45,349 nucleotides of DNA from Thermoplasmata archaeon (lineage in GTDB: Archaea; Thermoplasmatota; Thermoplasmata; Halarchaeoplasmatales; Halarchaeoplasmataceae), in contig JAFDUB010000002.1 in assembly GCA_019594025.1 (NCBI GenBank), forward strand, positions 1 through 45,349, given 5' to 3'. A model generated the notes under the pieces. It did no database searches. It was not told where the DNA came from and saw only the letters and a list, made by a program, of their open reading frames with translations. Positions 33,334-43,306 of the stretch are shown one piece after another. Made by a program: the position numbers and the translations under genes. Within the stretch, counting starts at the first letter, position 1. Each line of letters begins with the position of its first letter.

Positions 33334-34161
33334 ATGAAAGTTCTCCACGTGTGCTCAAAAAAGGCGGTTCCCATGCTGAATATAATCAAGTTATATCAGC
33401 GGGAATTAAAAAAACACGGTATACGATGCGATGCAAACACCACTGGGGAGGTAAAGGGAAATTACGACGTAATCCATGGACATTACTCCTTAACAAAACC
33501 CGTTATAAAGGCCTGTCTACGGGCCCGAACACAAGGCATACCGTTCATCATTCACCATCATGGAAGTGATGTAAGGAGGATTACGGAGCACGGGCCTAAG
33601 AGGTTGCCTCCACATCACAACCTTATCGGAGCTATGATAAGGAGAGGTGCGGACGTGACTTTATTGAGCACCCCGGACCTACATGAATGGGTAGAAGGTC
33701 TATACCTGGCAAATCCAGTGGATCTACAGAGGTTCCGTCCTATGGAGAGAGAGAAGAACGGTCGTGTACTTATCTTTGGAAGTTTTGTGTCGAAAAAGGC
33801 ACTATTACCTCTTTTGAAAGATGATGAAGAGTACGATATGCTTAACTGGGGAGTTGATATGGATATGCCAAATAACGTTAGAAAAATACCCTTCCGTCCA
33901 AACAAAAAATTACCAGAACTTTTCAACAGGTACGAAAAGATGATAGGCCCGCTAGTCGACCCTGTTTCCCTAGGAAGATTAGAAGCCATGGCATGCGGAT
34001 TAGATACGTACACCAACTTCCCTAAAAAGTACGAAGTATATTATGGATTCGAAAATCCGGACCACGCTAAAGAACCACGAAAGTTCGTAGAAAAGTACCA
34101 CTCTCCGTCAAAGATAATAGACGTACTGCTCTCTATATACCATGATATCAGCCGGAGATGA
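33334..34161 (+). CDS. Short GT4-like glycosyltransferase
   Basis: 275 residues, GT-B fold type. The N-terminal domain starts MKVLHVCSKKAVPM and contains DVIHGHYSLT and IPFIIHHHGSD (acceptor side). The C-terminal donor-binding domain contains DPVSLGRLEAMACGL, the family E-x7-E region with the first acid replaced by Asp-Pro. It is shorter than usual GT4 enzymes (350-400), and I see no sign that an end is missing. Its last 14 nt overlap the end of the converging UDP-GlcNAc 2-epimerase gene. A role in building the N-glycan or a surface polysaccharide is inferred from that neighbour and AglB. Confidence 0.82.
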   Translation: MKVLHVCSKKAVPMLNIIKLYQRELKKHGIRCDANTTGEVKGNYDVIHGHYSLTKPVIKACLRARTQGIPFIIHHHGSDVRRITEHGPKRLPPHHNLIGAMIRRGADVTLLSTPDLHEWVEGLYLANPVDLQRFRPMEREKNGRVLIFGSFVSKKALLPLLKDDEEYDMLNWGVDMDMPNNVRKIPFRPNKKLPELFNRYEKMIGPLVDPVSLGRLEAMACGLDTYTNFPKKYEVYYGFENPDHAKEPRKFVEKYHSPSKIIDVLLSIYHDISRR

Positions 34162-35212
34162 GTTCCACTATTCTCCCGGCCGCTCGGCCGTCTCCGTAGG
34201 GACACTCACCAGGTTTCCATCCCCTTTCTTCGAAATCGTCAATGGCTTTAAGAATATCTCCGCTATCGGTACCAACCACTTCGGCGAAACCCGCTTCTAC
34301 AGCCTCGGGACGTTCGGTGGATTCACGCAGTACGAAAACCTTCTTCTTTATGTTGGGAGCGGTGGCCTCCTCCTGTATACCTCCTGAATCCGTCAGTATG
34401 TATCGAGCGTTCCTCATGAGCATAAGGAATTCCAAATAACCCTGGGGTTTGATCAGGTGCATACCCTCTACATTCTTCAATTTATCGTACAAACGTGTTT
34501 GCTTAAACATCTTTTCAGCTCTGGGATGTATGGGATATACCTTGGTTAGAGGAATATTCTCGAACACCTCGATAAACTGCTCTAAAATTTCACGATCGTC
34601 AACGTTTTCAGCACGATGAGCGGTGATAAGCACGTACTCGCCAGGAAGGTCCACGAGGGCCTTATCCTCTGCAATCCCCATATTCTGAATGCATGCGTCT
34701 ATAACGGTGTTACCCGTAACGTGTATGTCTCCCCATACATTCTCACCTTTGAGAATGTCGGCACTGTTCTCGGTCGGTGCGAACAAAAGGTGAGAACAAT
34801 GGTCGGTGAGCCTTCTGTTGTGTTCTTCCGGCATGCGAAGGTCGTAGCTCCTGAGGCCGGCTTCAACGTGGCCTACCTTCAACCCCATCTTAACGGCGGC
34901 TAGAGCACCTGCCAAAACGGTATTCGTATCCCCCTGCACCAGCACAGTGCTACTGTCGAACTTCTTGAACGCCTTTTCCAGTCCTATCAACGCTTTACCG
35001 GTTTGCTCCCCCTGCTCCCCGGAACCGACACCGAGGTACGTATCCGGGGAATTTAGATTCAGTTCTTCAAAGAATATATCGGATACCTCATGGTCATAAT
35101 GCTGCCCGGTATGGATCACGTTAAAATCCATCCCCCTCTTGTCGAGCTCTCTTATTATAGGACTCATCTTGATTATCTCCGGCCTAGTGCCGACGACTAC
35201 AGCTACGCGCAT
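34148..35212 (-). CDS. wecB: UDP-N-acetylglucosamine 2-epimerase (non-hydrolysing)
   Basis: 354 residues, converts UDP-GlcNAc to UDP-ManNAc. Signatures are GTRPEIIKMSPI at 8-19, NVIHTGQHYDHEVS, QGDTNTVLAGALAA, HVEAGLRSYD, MPEEHNRRLTDH and the UDP-binding LTDSGGIQEEA near 275. Complete and of normal length. The TATA box at 35235-35242 is centred about 26 nt before ATG 35212 (leaderless). The product UDP-ManNAc (often oxidised to ManNAcA) is a usual building block of archaeal N-glycans, which fits the neighbouring oligosaccharyltransferase. Confidence 0.96.
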   Translation of the reverse strand: MRVAVVVGTRPEIIKMSPIIRELDKRGMDFNVIHTGQHYDHEVSDIFFEELNLNSPDTYLGVGSGEQGEQTGKALIGLEKAFKKFDSSTVLVQGDTNTVLAGALAAVKMGLKVGHVEAGLRSYDLRMPEEHNRRLTDHCSHLLFAPTENSADILKGENVWGDIHVTGNTVIDACIQNMGIAEDKALVDLPGEYVLITAHRAENVDDREILEQFIEVFENIPLTKVYPIHPRAEKMFKQTRLYDKLKNVEGMHLIKPQGYLEFLMLMRNARYILTDSGGIQEEATAPNIKKKVFVLRESTERPEAVEAGFAEVVGTDSGDILKAIDDFEERGWKPGECPYGDGRAAGRIVELISG

Positions 35213-35234
35213 ATTTGACGATATGATATAACCA

Positions 35235-35242
35235 TTATAAAA
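35235..35242 (-). promoter_or_regulatory. TATA box of wecB
   Basis: TTTTATAA on the minus strand, centred about 26 nt upstream of ATG 35212. Confidence 0.55.
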
Positions 35243-35317
35243 GCACTGCTTCTAGCAGATGTGATAAGAGGTAGTGTGCGGCGTAGTATAGGCTGCCGGA
35301 CAAACTTTAGTTGAGAA

Positions 35318-36088
35318 TCACCATGGCCTTCTTCTTTTCTTCCTTCTTTTCAGATAATAGAGAACGAAGAGTACACCGGCTATCACCATGATTATTGGCA
35401 GTGCATATTGCCATGGACCTGGTTCTCCTTCAACGTAAAATGTCTTGCTTAGTAAGAGCTCACCTTTGTTGAAATCCTCACCAGGCCTGAATCCATAGTC
35501 AGCCCAGATTTCAATAGTATGCTCTCCTTCTTCGAGTTTTTCCTTACCCCACATAAACTCGATCATCCGTGTCTCATTGGCCTCCAATCTATCGACGGTT
35601 TGTGTGACAAACAATTCGTCACCGATGAACAAGCCGACTATAACTTTATCGAGATCATACTCTTTAGGATTGGTCAGGTCTACTCGGGTTATGATGGGTT
35701 TATAAGCGTCGATATCCAAAGTAGATTCTCTATACCGGATCTCCAAACCATCGGAACAGTACCCTACTACCCTAAATGAATAACTACCCTTTTCCACAGC
35801 TGTTACGTTAATCTGAAATATGCTGCTCGTGGTAGACTCATCGGATAAAGGTTCAATGTGAAGACCGTCTGGTACATCCTCAACGTTTATGCTCCAATTA
35901 AGGGCCTCTTCTGCAAAACTACCACGTACCTCTACAAAAAAGTGTTCTGTGTGATTGACGAACACTTCGCTGGGACCGTCGACGTATATACTCACTCCGG
36001 TCTGAGAAAATCTGTCTGCCCTTACAGGTACTGCTAAAGATGCCAGTAGAAGGACCGAAATTGTAAAGATGATTATTCTACGTTTCAT
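35318..36088 (-). CDS. Small membrane-anchored surface protein coupled to AglB
   Basis: 256 residues, no named family recognised. It has a signal peptide (about 1-24, cleaved near VRADR), about 200 residues of beta-rich extracellular sequence with N-x-S/T sequons (two Ig/NEW-like domains: NVEDVPDGLHIEPLSD, then ITRVDLTNPKEYDLDKVIVG), a transmembrane helix (about 228-247) and a strongly basic tail (KRRKKRRRPW). Its ATG overlaps the stop of the giant AglB gene as ATGA, so it is made from the same mRNA. It may be an accessory or partner of AglB, or simply a co-transcribed substrate (inference). Confidence 0.8.
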   Translation of the reverse strand: MKRRIIIFTISVLLLASLAVPVRADRFSQTGVSIYVDGPSEVFVNHTEHFFVEVRGSFAEEALNWSINVEDVPDGLHIEPLSDESTTSSIFQINVTAVEKGSYSFRVVGYCSDGLEIRYRESTLDIDAYKPIITRVDLTNPKEYDLDKVIVGLFIGDELFVTQTVDRLEANETRMIEFMWGKEKLEEGEHTIEIWADYGFRPGEDFNKGELLLSKTFYVEGEPGPWQYALPIIMVIAGVLFVLYYLKRRKKRRRPW

Positions 36089-39000
36089 CTATACCACCAT
36101 CCCTTCTTTCTGGTATAATACAAAGCAGCAACTACTGCTAAAATGACTAAAAGAACCCAGTGACCTGTTCCCATCTCAAAGGTGTCTTCTTCAATAAGTA
36201 TACCTTCACCTTCAATCGCAAAGGAATCCTCATCGAGGTAAAGGTGGGGAAGCTCAATGTCGTAGTATGCGGTATCTTCAGTGGAAGGATCACTCATCGA
36301 GGTAGCCTTGATTTGAACAGCGATATCTGAAGAGGGTTGTTGTGAATCGGGTGTAAGTACCAATTCGACCTCGGCTGTAGAGTCCTCAGTAACTTCGCCT
36401 GTCTGACTATCAATTGAAACATCCCATCCCTGGGTTTCCAACTGGGCTTGATTCTGTATAAGTAAATCGAAGGTATCCTTTCCATTACCCGTATTCTCTA
36501 CCAGCAGAGTATATATTATCTGGCCGTCCCTGAGTGTTCTTCGAGATACATCTGGAAGCAGGCGTACTCCATAGTGTTGGGCTACGTTGAAATTTAGCTC
36601 CTTGCTTTCAGACTCCTCTGAATTAAGGGATTCGACCATAAAGTTCATGGGAGGTGGGTTGACTATGGCGTCTTCGGGGACATAAAGTGTTACCTTCACC
36701 GTTCTAGATTCTTTGGGTTCTAATTCTATTGTAGAGGGTTCAAATTCCATATCCCAGATCGCATCTGGAGCCTTGGATAATTGGAATACGTCATCAGTGT
36801 TCCCAGTGTTTGTTAAGGTGATGTAGTAGTCGAGAACGTCATCGGGTTCAGTATCTTTAACCGGTATGGTACCTATCTCGATCCCGTATTCTTTGACTTT
36901 ACTTAGTTCTAAGTTTTTCACGATATTGTAACGTAAGTCTATTTCCTGCTCATCCTTATACCTGATATCTCCGAGTTCTTCATCGGTATAGGTTGTCTCC
37001 GCACTTAACCGATAACGGCCTTCGGGTAGTATCAAAGTATAACTACCGTCCTCTTCCGAGCTATCCTCTAACTCCATGGCCTTCTCTAACTCTACGATGC
37101 TTATTTCCGAAGATGTAGCCACACCGTTCCTACTCACGGTGCCGGTTAGTTTAAAGGCCGAGTCAAGCGTTATGTTCAATACCTCGTCTGTTTCACCCAT
37201 GGCGAAGGACTTGAAAACAGCATACATGCCTACTCTTCCCTCGTACTTTACGTAAATCGAATACATACCTTGCGAAATAGGTAAAGAGAAGCTGCCATCA
37301 CTGGTAGTTTCAACCGAGGTAGAGACGGCCTCAGGGGTTTGCCCGAGAAAGGTAATAGTCGTATCGGGAACTGTCTGATCGTTAAGCCGAAGATTTCCGC
37401 TCAAAGTGGGGTAGATCATTTCTCTTTCTAGGGAAATATGTGGCGAAGTTGATACCGTGAGATCATAAAGGTCGGAATAAAGATATCTAACCTTTCGTAG
37501 AATTCCATCAACGGGCTCCGTTGTCTGATAATCCACCTCCACCTCGTACTCACCTGAAGCGAGGTTTACGGAGAAAGTTCCGTCCTCATCGGTTACCCTG
37601 GTAACCGAATAACCGCTGAGTAAGTTCTCAAAGGTCATTTGTATGTTTTCTCGGGGCTCGCCTTCATAGGTCACTAGAGGTGAAAATGTAACTGCGGGTT
37701 CAAGAGTAATATTGTATTCTGTTGGACTATCAAGGGTAAGCTTATCGGTAACTACCAACTCACCGTCTCTATCTGCGCACCACATGGAATAGGTTCCGAC
37801 GGGGAGGTATAGTTCGTAGGTGCCGTTTTCCACTATCAGTTCCTTATCCCAGGGACCCCTTAATGAAAGAATTGCCGACAGTTCGTTTCCATCTTCATCT
37901 AATACAGTTCCATACAGTCTAACCGTGTGATTGACTGTGAAAGGTAATTCTAACGATTCCTCCATGGGTTCGATGTTTATTCTCTCATCAAGATGATAGC
38001 TGATTCCTTCCTCTGGAGAATGATCCACTATGGCATTATATTCGCCCGGCTGTAGTTCAATTTCGTACTCTCCGTTTTCAACTACAGTTTCGGCATCCAC
38101 TGCACCTTCTCCAACTGCCTCGAATCGAATGGAAACCTCGTGTAGTGCTTCACTATCAATCTCCAGACTACCGTATACGTTTACGTTCTTTGCTTCCACG
38201 GCAAAGTATGGTCCAAATTCATCTTCCGGGTCGTAGTAAACCTCTTTTTCATAAAAGCCTTCTTTGGTGAAACGTGCTACGACTTCCTCGTTTGGAAGAA
38301 CCGCTGTGAATCGTCCATATCGCGAGGAGAGCAGTGAAATTGAGTGGCCGTTGGTCATTATCTCTATTTTTGCGGAGATGCCTTCGCCTTCATCATATTC
38401 TTCATCAAAGTTTAAGTCGCGATATATACGGCCTTCGACAGAATGGCCGTAAACTGCATCGAACCGTAAAGTTTTATCGGAATCGAGAGTGAAAGAATCC
38501 CTATAATACAAATCCGCTTGTGGAGTGCTCTTCCATCCGTAGACCGTGTAAGAATCTCTTGGTAGGGAAGCACTGATGTAGCCTTCTCGGTTACTCTGTG
38601 TTTCAAAAATCGTACCGTCGGAATTAAGAATCTCTACTTGGAGCTTATCTATAGGGATTAAATTCAGAACCACTAGGGCTTCGACCTGGTGTCCTTCGCC
38701 GAACTCTGCAACATAGTCTGTGTCTTCGGGAACTGATACCGTACCAAGGTGCACCAGTTTTTCATTATCTTTCCGATAAATACCGTATACGGTATAATCA
38801 CCTGTGGGTAATTTGACGGTGAATTCTCCTTGAGCATCAGTCACCACGTTGTGAGAATATTCTCTTCCGAGGGTACCGGTAAAGGATAAACGCTGGTTGC
38901 TCAGTTTTGTACCTACGTCACTTTCAGCTACACCCTCTACAACATGAGCACGTGAGATATTCACGGTAAATTCTTCCTGAGCATCGGGTTCTAAACCCAA

Positions 39001-42000
39001 TACTTTGGGGCCTGTGGATACGGTATACTCGTCCTGTTCAACCCCGATCATATAATCTCCGGATAAGATATGTTGGAAGGTGTAATTCCCACCAGGCTCA
39101 ACAAGTTCAACATATCTTTCTCCAGTTTCAATGTTATCTAGATACAGCTCTACACCTTCAATTCCAGGATCGTCCATTATAGCTTCCCCGCTCAGTGAAG
39201 CAACCTGAATCTTTAAACCTTCAGTAACATGTTCACCGGACTCCAGCGTTACATCAACTGGAGAAGTACCGGGAGTATCGGAAGAAATGGTATATTTACC
39301 TGGTATAAGGTCGGTAAAGGTATAGCTGCCATCGGTTTCCACCTCCATTTCACCTCCGATACCATCTAGTTTTATGGTAGATTCAACGAGGGTGTCGTTT
39401 CCAGGGATATACTCGCCACTATCGTCTTTATCGATGAAAACTTGGGCGGTCAATTCGCTGGTATCAACCTCAAAATCCTTTCTGATCAAATAATCCCATC
39501 GTCCGTCTCCGTTTCGATCCGTCCTTTTCCTCATGGCCTGTTCATCAGTCACTTCAAATTGTTCCATCCCCAGATATATAGATTCCGTTTTTGTTACTGC
39601 TTCCTCGTCTCCACCTGTGGAAACCACCAAGGATAGTTCTCCTGCCGGGGCCTTTATCTCGTACATGCCGTCTTCATCGGTATAAGTTACCTGATGAGGA
39701 GTCCCCATTTCATCCAATATGGTAACACGTGCATCGGGTACTGGATGACCGTTAGAAGTATCCACTCTTCCTGAAACCAGTGCGCCGTGGAAGTATTCTA
39801 TGAAAACCACTCCCTGACGCATGTAGCTTCGGGCACTCATATCAACGGTACCGTTTTCTTCTTGTTGATATCTTATCGCATCCTGAAGGGAAACAGCTTT
39901 CCAAGCCTCTGGGTGGTCACCCACTTCTTCCCGTGGATAAGGATTCCAATATGCGGTTCTAGTTGCCAATCTAAAGTTCTCCATTCCCCAGGCGGGCATG
40001 GGTTGTACCTCTTCGATGTCTACTCCAGGAATCCCCTGTCCTTCACCGGCGTCTTCTCCGGAAAGTCCTGCAAAAGTACGGTAAAGAACCGTGTTATAGA
40101 ATGCGGGTTTAAAGTTCATCTTGAAATCAACTATCTGTACTCCAGGTGGAATCTCATCAGGATCCTCGTATTCGTTACCCTGCATATCAACATATACAAT
40201 ATTGTAAAAATCGATTGGAGTTCTATCGACTATCCTGTGTCCAGAGAGCTTTGCGGGAGCGTAAAATATTCCTGTCTGTCGAGCATCGAATGGGAACAAA
40301 CGGGTATCCACCGCGATATACTTAATAAGTTTATCCAGCTCTTCAGTGAGTTCATGATACACATCAACCAGGACATCTAAATCCTCATAGGATAGTAATC
40401 CCATAAGCCTGGCGTACCTCACATTCCCCGGATGTATATCATCAGCTCGATGATGGTATCTATCGGGATCGGAAAGTACTTCGTCCCTATAATCTTCGGG
40501 GTTCAAAAATGCGTCCTCGACTAAGTCGGTTTTTTCCTCACCGATATTGCGAACCAATATCTCTCTAACGTCCCCGGATATCCCACCGTCTTCTTTCACA
40601 GGCAGTTCAAGCACTCGTACGATGAGCAACGACATCAACTCGGATTCGTTCTGGGCCATCAATACGTTACCTGCAAGTCTGTGCCCTGATAGGAAGTTAT
40701 CGGCTACAGTTGGATTATGGGCCCTTTGGGCCGATTCGAAACCGTAGTCCCACCAGCTCAGGACCCCGGGACGTTTCTCTGGAGGTAAGTGTGAATTTTC
40801 TTCCTTAAGCCACTCCCAAGCAGCGGGCCAGTAATCAGTCGGTTTATCGATTCCAAAGCCAAAGGCACCAAGATGCCAGTTATGTGCTTGTGCATCGTCA
40901 TAATCCTCTGGACGAAGTAACTCAGGAAGAGCTTGATTTATCTGCTGATCATAATGGTTTTTTTCTTCGAAGGGTATACCGGCATCAAACCCATATAAAA
41001 CGTTGGGCATGACTATTAAAAATACTATGAAGAGGGCCGTGAGTACGTGACCAACTTTGATCCCCCTTTTCAGACCAATGAAAAAGCCTCCTCGGAAGCC
41101 CTTTAGCCTACGGTATATAGTATGGAATTGTGCTTTATCCGCCGCTAATGCAACCAGCCAACCGGCCATCAATGCGAAGGCCGGTGCTCCGTTGAAGATA
41201 AATCTCGCCGCGGAGGTCGCCATGTATATGGCGAAGGCTGTCCATGTTAATATGAAAAGAAAGTTCGTGGTCCATTTTTCTCGAATATGCCATACGCCTA
41301 GACCGACAGCGACAATAGACAGGAAAAATGACACAGGGCCGAAAGAAAAGACTAGATTACTGAATTCGGGGGCCTGCGCCTCGGCAATGGTCTCGATAGT
41401 CTTGGTACGGGTGAAGTAACCGGCTCCGCTTGTCAGAGCATTTATGAAACCGGGTGCGAAATAATATGCAAATACCACTACACCGGCAACTATCGCAAAT
41501 AGTGCTGAGAGTACAAGCACCCATGGGTAATCCCTCGTTACCGTAAGAGCTACACCACCTATCAATGCAACAGTGGTAAGTATCAACGGTACATCGAACC
41601 ATGTACCGACTGCATGGGGCAACATAGTGCCGACGCCTGAGACCAGATAGAAGGGAGCGGCTATGGCTAAACCCAAAACAAGTGTTACCCCTACACATGC
41701 GGTGACACCTAATGAATCTCGGTATCTGAATTTATCTAAGAACAACTGTATGTAATAGTATGCAAGAATTATAACGAATACGTATGCGTAACCCTGCCAG
41801 CTTAAAGCGACTGACCCGACGCACATACCGGCCATGGCGGAGTATAACAACGCCTTTTTATTCTCATGGACGAAAGTAGACAAACCCTCTTTAATATCCG
41901 CACGTTGCGTCCAATCCTTAACCCATTTCCTCTTCTCCGGTATGTACTTTAGGGCTTTCATGAGGAAATAAAAACCGGTTATAGCGAAGAATAGATAGAT

Positions 42001-42549
42001 CGCATCGTGGTCGGCATTACCTATGGGACTTCGCTGAAGATGTCCCGCACTGATTGCTAGTAGGAAAGCCGCGGCTACACCCGCTTTTTTACCGAAAATG
42101 TCTCTACCTACAAGATAAACCGGGAATATGGTAAGAGCACCCCAGAAACCGGTGGATAAAATCAAGGTGTAATGTAATGATCTGGTAAGGTCTCCGACTA
42201 AGGGAGCCAATATATGGCCAGTTAAAGCGACCGACCAACCGTATAGAGGGGGACGTGGATTGACCCTTCCAATAGGATAATTAAGTAGATTATCGTGAAG
42301 TAGATGACGGTTATTAAAAGCAATATATTCTACAATTCTTTCGTAATAATAAGCATCGGAACCACCTGTTAGTAAGAAAGGAGTTCCAAATTTGGTCGAT
42401 AATTCAAACGCAAAGTATGTTCGGATGAAGAAAGCGAGTACGAATATGGCTCCAAGACATATAGCGATACCCCATTTATCCTCTAATATCGATTGGCCTT
42501 GGGTGGTGTCGTCCCGCTTCTTCAATATGTTAGGCATACGTAACCTCAT
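36085..42549 (-). CDS. aglB: Oligosaccharyltransferase AglB (STT3) with a very long beta-domain extension
   Basis: 2154 residues. It transfers a lipid-linked glycan to Asn of N-x-S/T sequons outside the membrane. Residues 1 to about 525 form the multi-helix membrane part: first acidic motif GGSDAYYY (62-69), second GNADHD (177-182), TIAE-type motif near 385. The catalytic soluble domain has WWDYG at about 598-602. The first ~915 residues match the usual size of AglB. Then follow about 1000 residues of repeated carboxypeptidase-regulatory-like beta domains, two NEW3-like domains (TNTGNTDDVF, ENTGNGKDTF; about 1885-2105) and an extra C-terminal membrane helix (about 2128-2148) with a basic end. 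GGTGA lies 6 nt before ATG 42549. No frameshift seen. Confidence 0.95.
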   Translation of the reverse strand: MRLRMPNILKKRDDTTQGQSILEDKWGIAICLGAIFVLAFFIRTYFAFELSTKFGTPFLLTGGSDAYYYERIVEYIAFNNRHLLHDNLLNYPIGRVNPRPPLYGWSVALTGHILAPLVGDLTRSLHYTLILSTGFWGALTIFPVYLVGRDIFGKKAGVAAAFLLAISAGHLQRSPIGNADHDAIYLFFAITGFYFLMKALKYIPEKRKWVKDWTQRADIKEGLSTFVHENKKALLYSAMAGMCVGSVALSWQGYAYVFVIILAYYYIQLFLDKFRYRDSLGVTACVGVTLVLGLAIAAPFYLVSGVGTMLPHAVGTWFDVPLILTTVALIGGVALTVTRDYPWVLVLSALFAIVAGVVVFAYYFAPGFINALTSGAGYFTRTKTIETIAEAQAPEFSNLVFSFGPVSFFLSIVAVGLGVWHIREKWTTNFLFILTWTAFAIYMATSAARFIFNGAPAFALMAGWLVALAADKAQFHTIYRRLKGFRGGFFIGLKRGIKVGHVLTALFIVFLIVMPNVLYGFDAGIPFEEKNHYDQQINQALPELLRPEDYDDAQAHNWHLGAFGFGIDKPTDYWPAAWEWLKEENSHLPPEKRPGVLSWWDYGFESAQRAHNPTVADNFLSGHRLAGNVLMAQNESELMSLLIVRVLELPVKEDGGISGDVREILVRNIGEEKTDLVEDAFLNPEDYRDEVLSDPDRYHHRADDIHPGNVRYARLMGLLSYEDLDVLVDVYHELTEELDKLIKYIAVDTRLFPFDARQTGIFYAPAKLSGHRIVDRTPIDFYNIVYVDMQGNEYEDPDEIPPGVQIVDFKMNFKPAFYNTVLYRTFAGLSGEDAGEGQGIPGVDIEEVQPMPAWGMENFRLATRTAYWNPYPREEVGDHPEAWKAVSLQDAIRYQQEENGTVDMSARSYMRQGVVFIEYFHGALVSGRVDTSNGHPVPDARVTILDEMGTPHQVTYTDEDGMYEIKAPAGELSLVVSTGGDEEAVTKTESIYLGMEQFEVTDEQAMRKRTDRNGDGRWDYLIRKDFEVDTSELTAQVFIDKDDSGEYIPGNDTLVESTIKLDGIGGEMEVETDGSYTFTDLIPGKYTISSDTPGTSPVDVTLESGEHVTEGLKIQVASLSGEAIMDDPGIEGVELYLDNIETGERYVELVEPGGNYTFQHILSGDYMIGVEQDEYTVSTGPKVLGLEPDAQEEFTVNISRAHVVEGVAESDVGTKLSNQRLSFTGTLGREYSHNVVTDAQGEFTVKLPTGDYTVYGIYRKDNEKLVHLGTVSVPEDTDYVAEFGEGHQVEALVVLNLIPIDKLQVEILNSDGTIFETQSNREGYISASLPRDSYTVYGWKSTPQADLYYRDSFTLDSDKTLRFDAVYGHSVEGRIYRDLNFDEEYDEGEGISAKIEIMTNGHSISLLSSRYGRFTAVLPNEEVVARFTKEGFYEKEVYYDPEDEFGPYFAVEAKNVNVYGSLEIDSEALHEVSIRFEAVGEGAVDAETVVENGEYEIELQPGEYNAIVDHSPEEGISYHLDERINIEPMEESLELPFTVNHTVRLYGTVLDEDGNELSAILSLRGPWDKELIVENGTYELYLPVGTYSMWCADRDGELVVTDKLTLDSPTEYNITLEPAVTFSPLVTYEGEPRENIQMTFENLLSGYSVTRVTDEDGTFSVNLASGEYEVEVDYQTTEPVDGILRKVRYLYSDLYDLTVSTSPHISLEREMIYPTLSGNLRLNDQTVPDTTITFLGQTPEAVSTSVETTSDGSFSLPISQGMYSIYVKYEGRVGMYAVFKSFAMGETDEVLNITLDSAFKLTGTVSRNGVATSSEISIVELEKAMELEDSSEEDGSYTLILPEGRYRLSAETTYTDEELGDIRYKDEQEIDLRYNIVKNLELSKVKEYGIEIGTIPVKDTEPDDVLDYYITLTNTGNTDDVFQLSKAPDAIWDMEFEPSTIELEPKESRTVKVTLYVPEDAIVNPPPMNFMVESLNSEESESKELNFNVAQHYGVRLLPDVSRRTLRDGQIIYTLLVENTGNGKDTFDLLIQNQAQLETQGWDVSIDSQTGEVTEDSTAEVELVLTPDSQQPSSDIAVQIKATSMSDPSTEDTAYYDIELPHLYLDEDSFAIEGEGILIEEDTFEMGTGHWVLLVILAVVAALYYTRKKGWWYR

Positions 42550-42597
42550 TTGAGTTCACCTGAATCGAAATGTAGAACAAACTCATGATGCCTCCCC

Positions 42598-42605
42598 TAT
42601 ATATA
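42598..42605 (-). promoter_or_regulatory. TATA box of aglB
   Basis: TATATATA, predicting a start near 42576 and a 27-nt leader that contains the GGTGA site at 42556-42560. Confidence 0.6.
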
Positions 42606-42688
42606 GCTTATTCATGATGTCAGGGTGTTGAAGTGGGTAATGGGTGTTTATAGAATTAAAAAAGTTGTACCTTATTTTTGAAGAAACC

Positions 42689-42696
42689 TTTTATAT
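42689..42696 (+). promoter_or_regulatory. TATA-like element of the PRC-barrel gene
   Basis: TTTTATAT (T at 42689 onward) predicts a start near 42719. AGAGGT just before 42724 is a short Shine-Dalgarno match 6 nt from ATG 42730. Confidence 0.45.
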
Positions 42697-42729
42697 TGCT
42701 CAATTTCATACCTTGATAGAGGTAAGATT

Positions 42730-43302
42730 ATGAGAGCATTAAAGGAGCTAAATGGAAAAGATGTTTTGAGCAATGACGGAAGATTGATGGGGAAGGTAGA
42801 GGATTTTACCTACAATCTAGATTATGAGGTAGAGAAGATTGTTGTTAAGATGAACAAAGACGTCTTGGACGAGCTCGGTGAGGATAAACCGATTTTATCT
42901 TCTGTGCAAATGGGTATTCCACTCGACCAGATAAAAGCGTTCACCGACAACGTCATCCTATACAAACCTATAGACGATCTGCACGTGCACTTCCATGATA
43001 TTTCCGAAGACGACCTTCTATCGTCGATCAGAGGTATGGAGATTTCCGGAAGCAACGGAAGGGACGTGGGTAAAGTAACCGATATATTGATAGATGTTGA
43101 AGGGTGGAAATCATTGTCACTTTTAGTTAAATTGAAAAAAGAAATACTCCAGACATTGGACGTGGAAGGCTCTCTTCTCTCGAAGACCAAGTTGGCCGTC
43201 TCTATAGAACACGTTGACGGTATAAGCGACAGGGTGATGTTGGACACTTCGGCGGAAGAGATGGGAGATATAATTGAGAAGAACCCCGTGAAGAAGGTAT
43301 AG
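42730..43302 (+). CDS. Protein with two tandem PRC-barrel domains
   Basis: 190 residues, cytoplasmic. The first PRC-barrel covers about 1-85 (LNGKDVLSNDGRLMGKVEDF) and the second about 98-180 (RGMEISGSNGRDVGKVTDIL). Both show the typical opening of a short strand, G-x-x-(L/V)-G-x-V and an acidic strand. PRC-barrel proteins act in archaeal cell division (CdpB-type) and in RNA processing (RimM-like). The two-domain form recalls the division proteins, but this is not certain. Monocistronic and convergent with TrpRS, 4 nt between stops. Confidence 0.85.
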   Translation: MRALKELNGKDVLSNDGRLMGKVEDFTYNLDYEVEKIVVKMNKDVLDELGEDKPILSSVQMGIPLDQIKAFTDNVILYKPIDDLHVHFHDISEDDLLSSIRGMEISGSNGRDVGKVTDILIDVEGWKSLSLLVKLKKEILQTLDVEGSLLSKTKLAVSIEHVDGISDRVMLDTSAEEMGDIIEKNPVKKV

Positions 43303-43306
43303 AGGC

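Noticed and set aside
35213..35317. Possible gene or RNA in the gap between wecB and the small anchored protein
   Set aside because: Apart from the wecB promoter I see no conserved motif, stem or reading frame of note.
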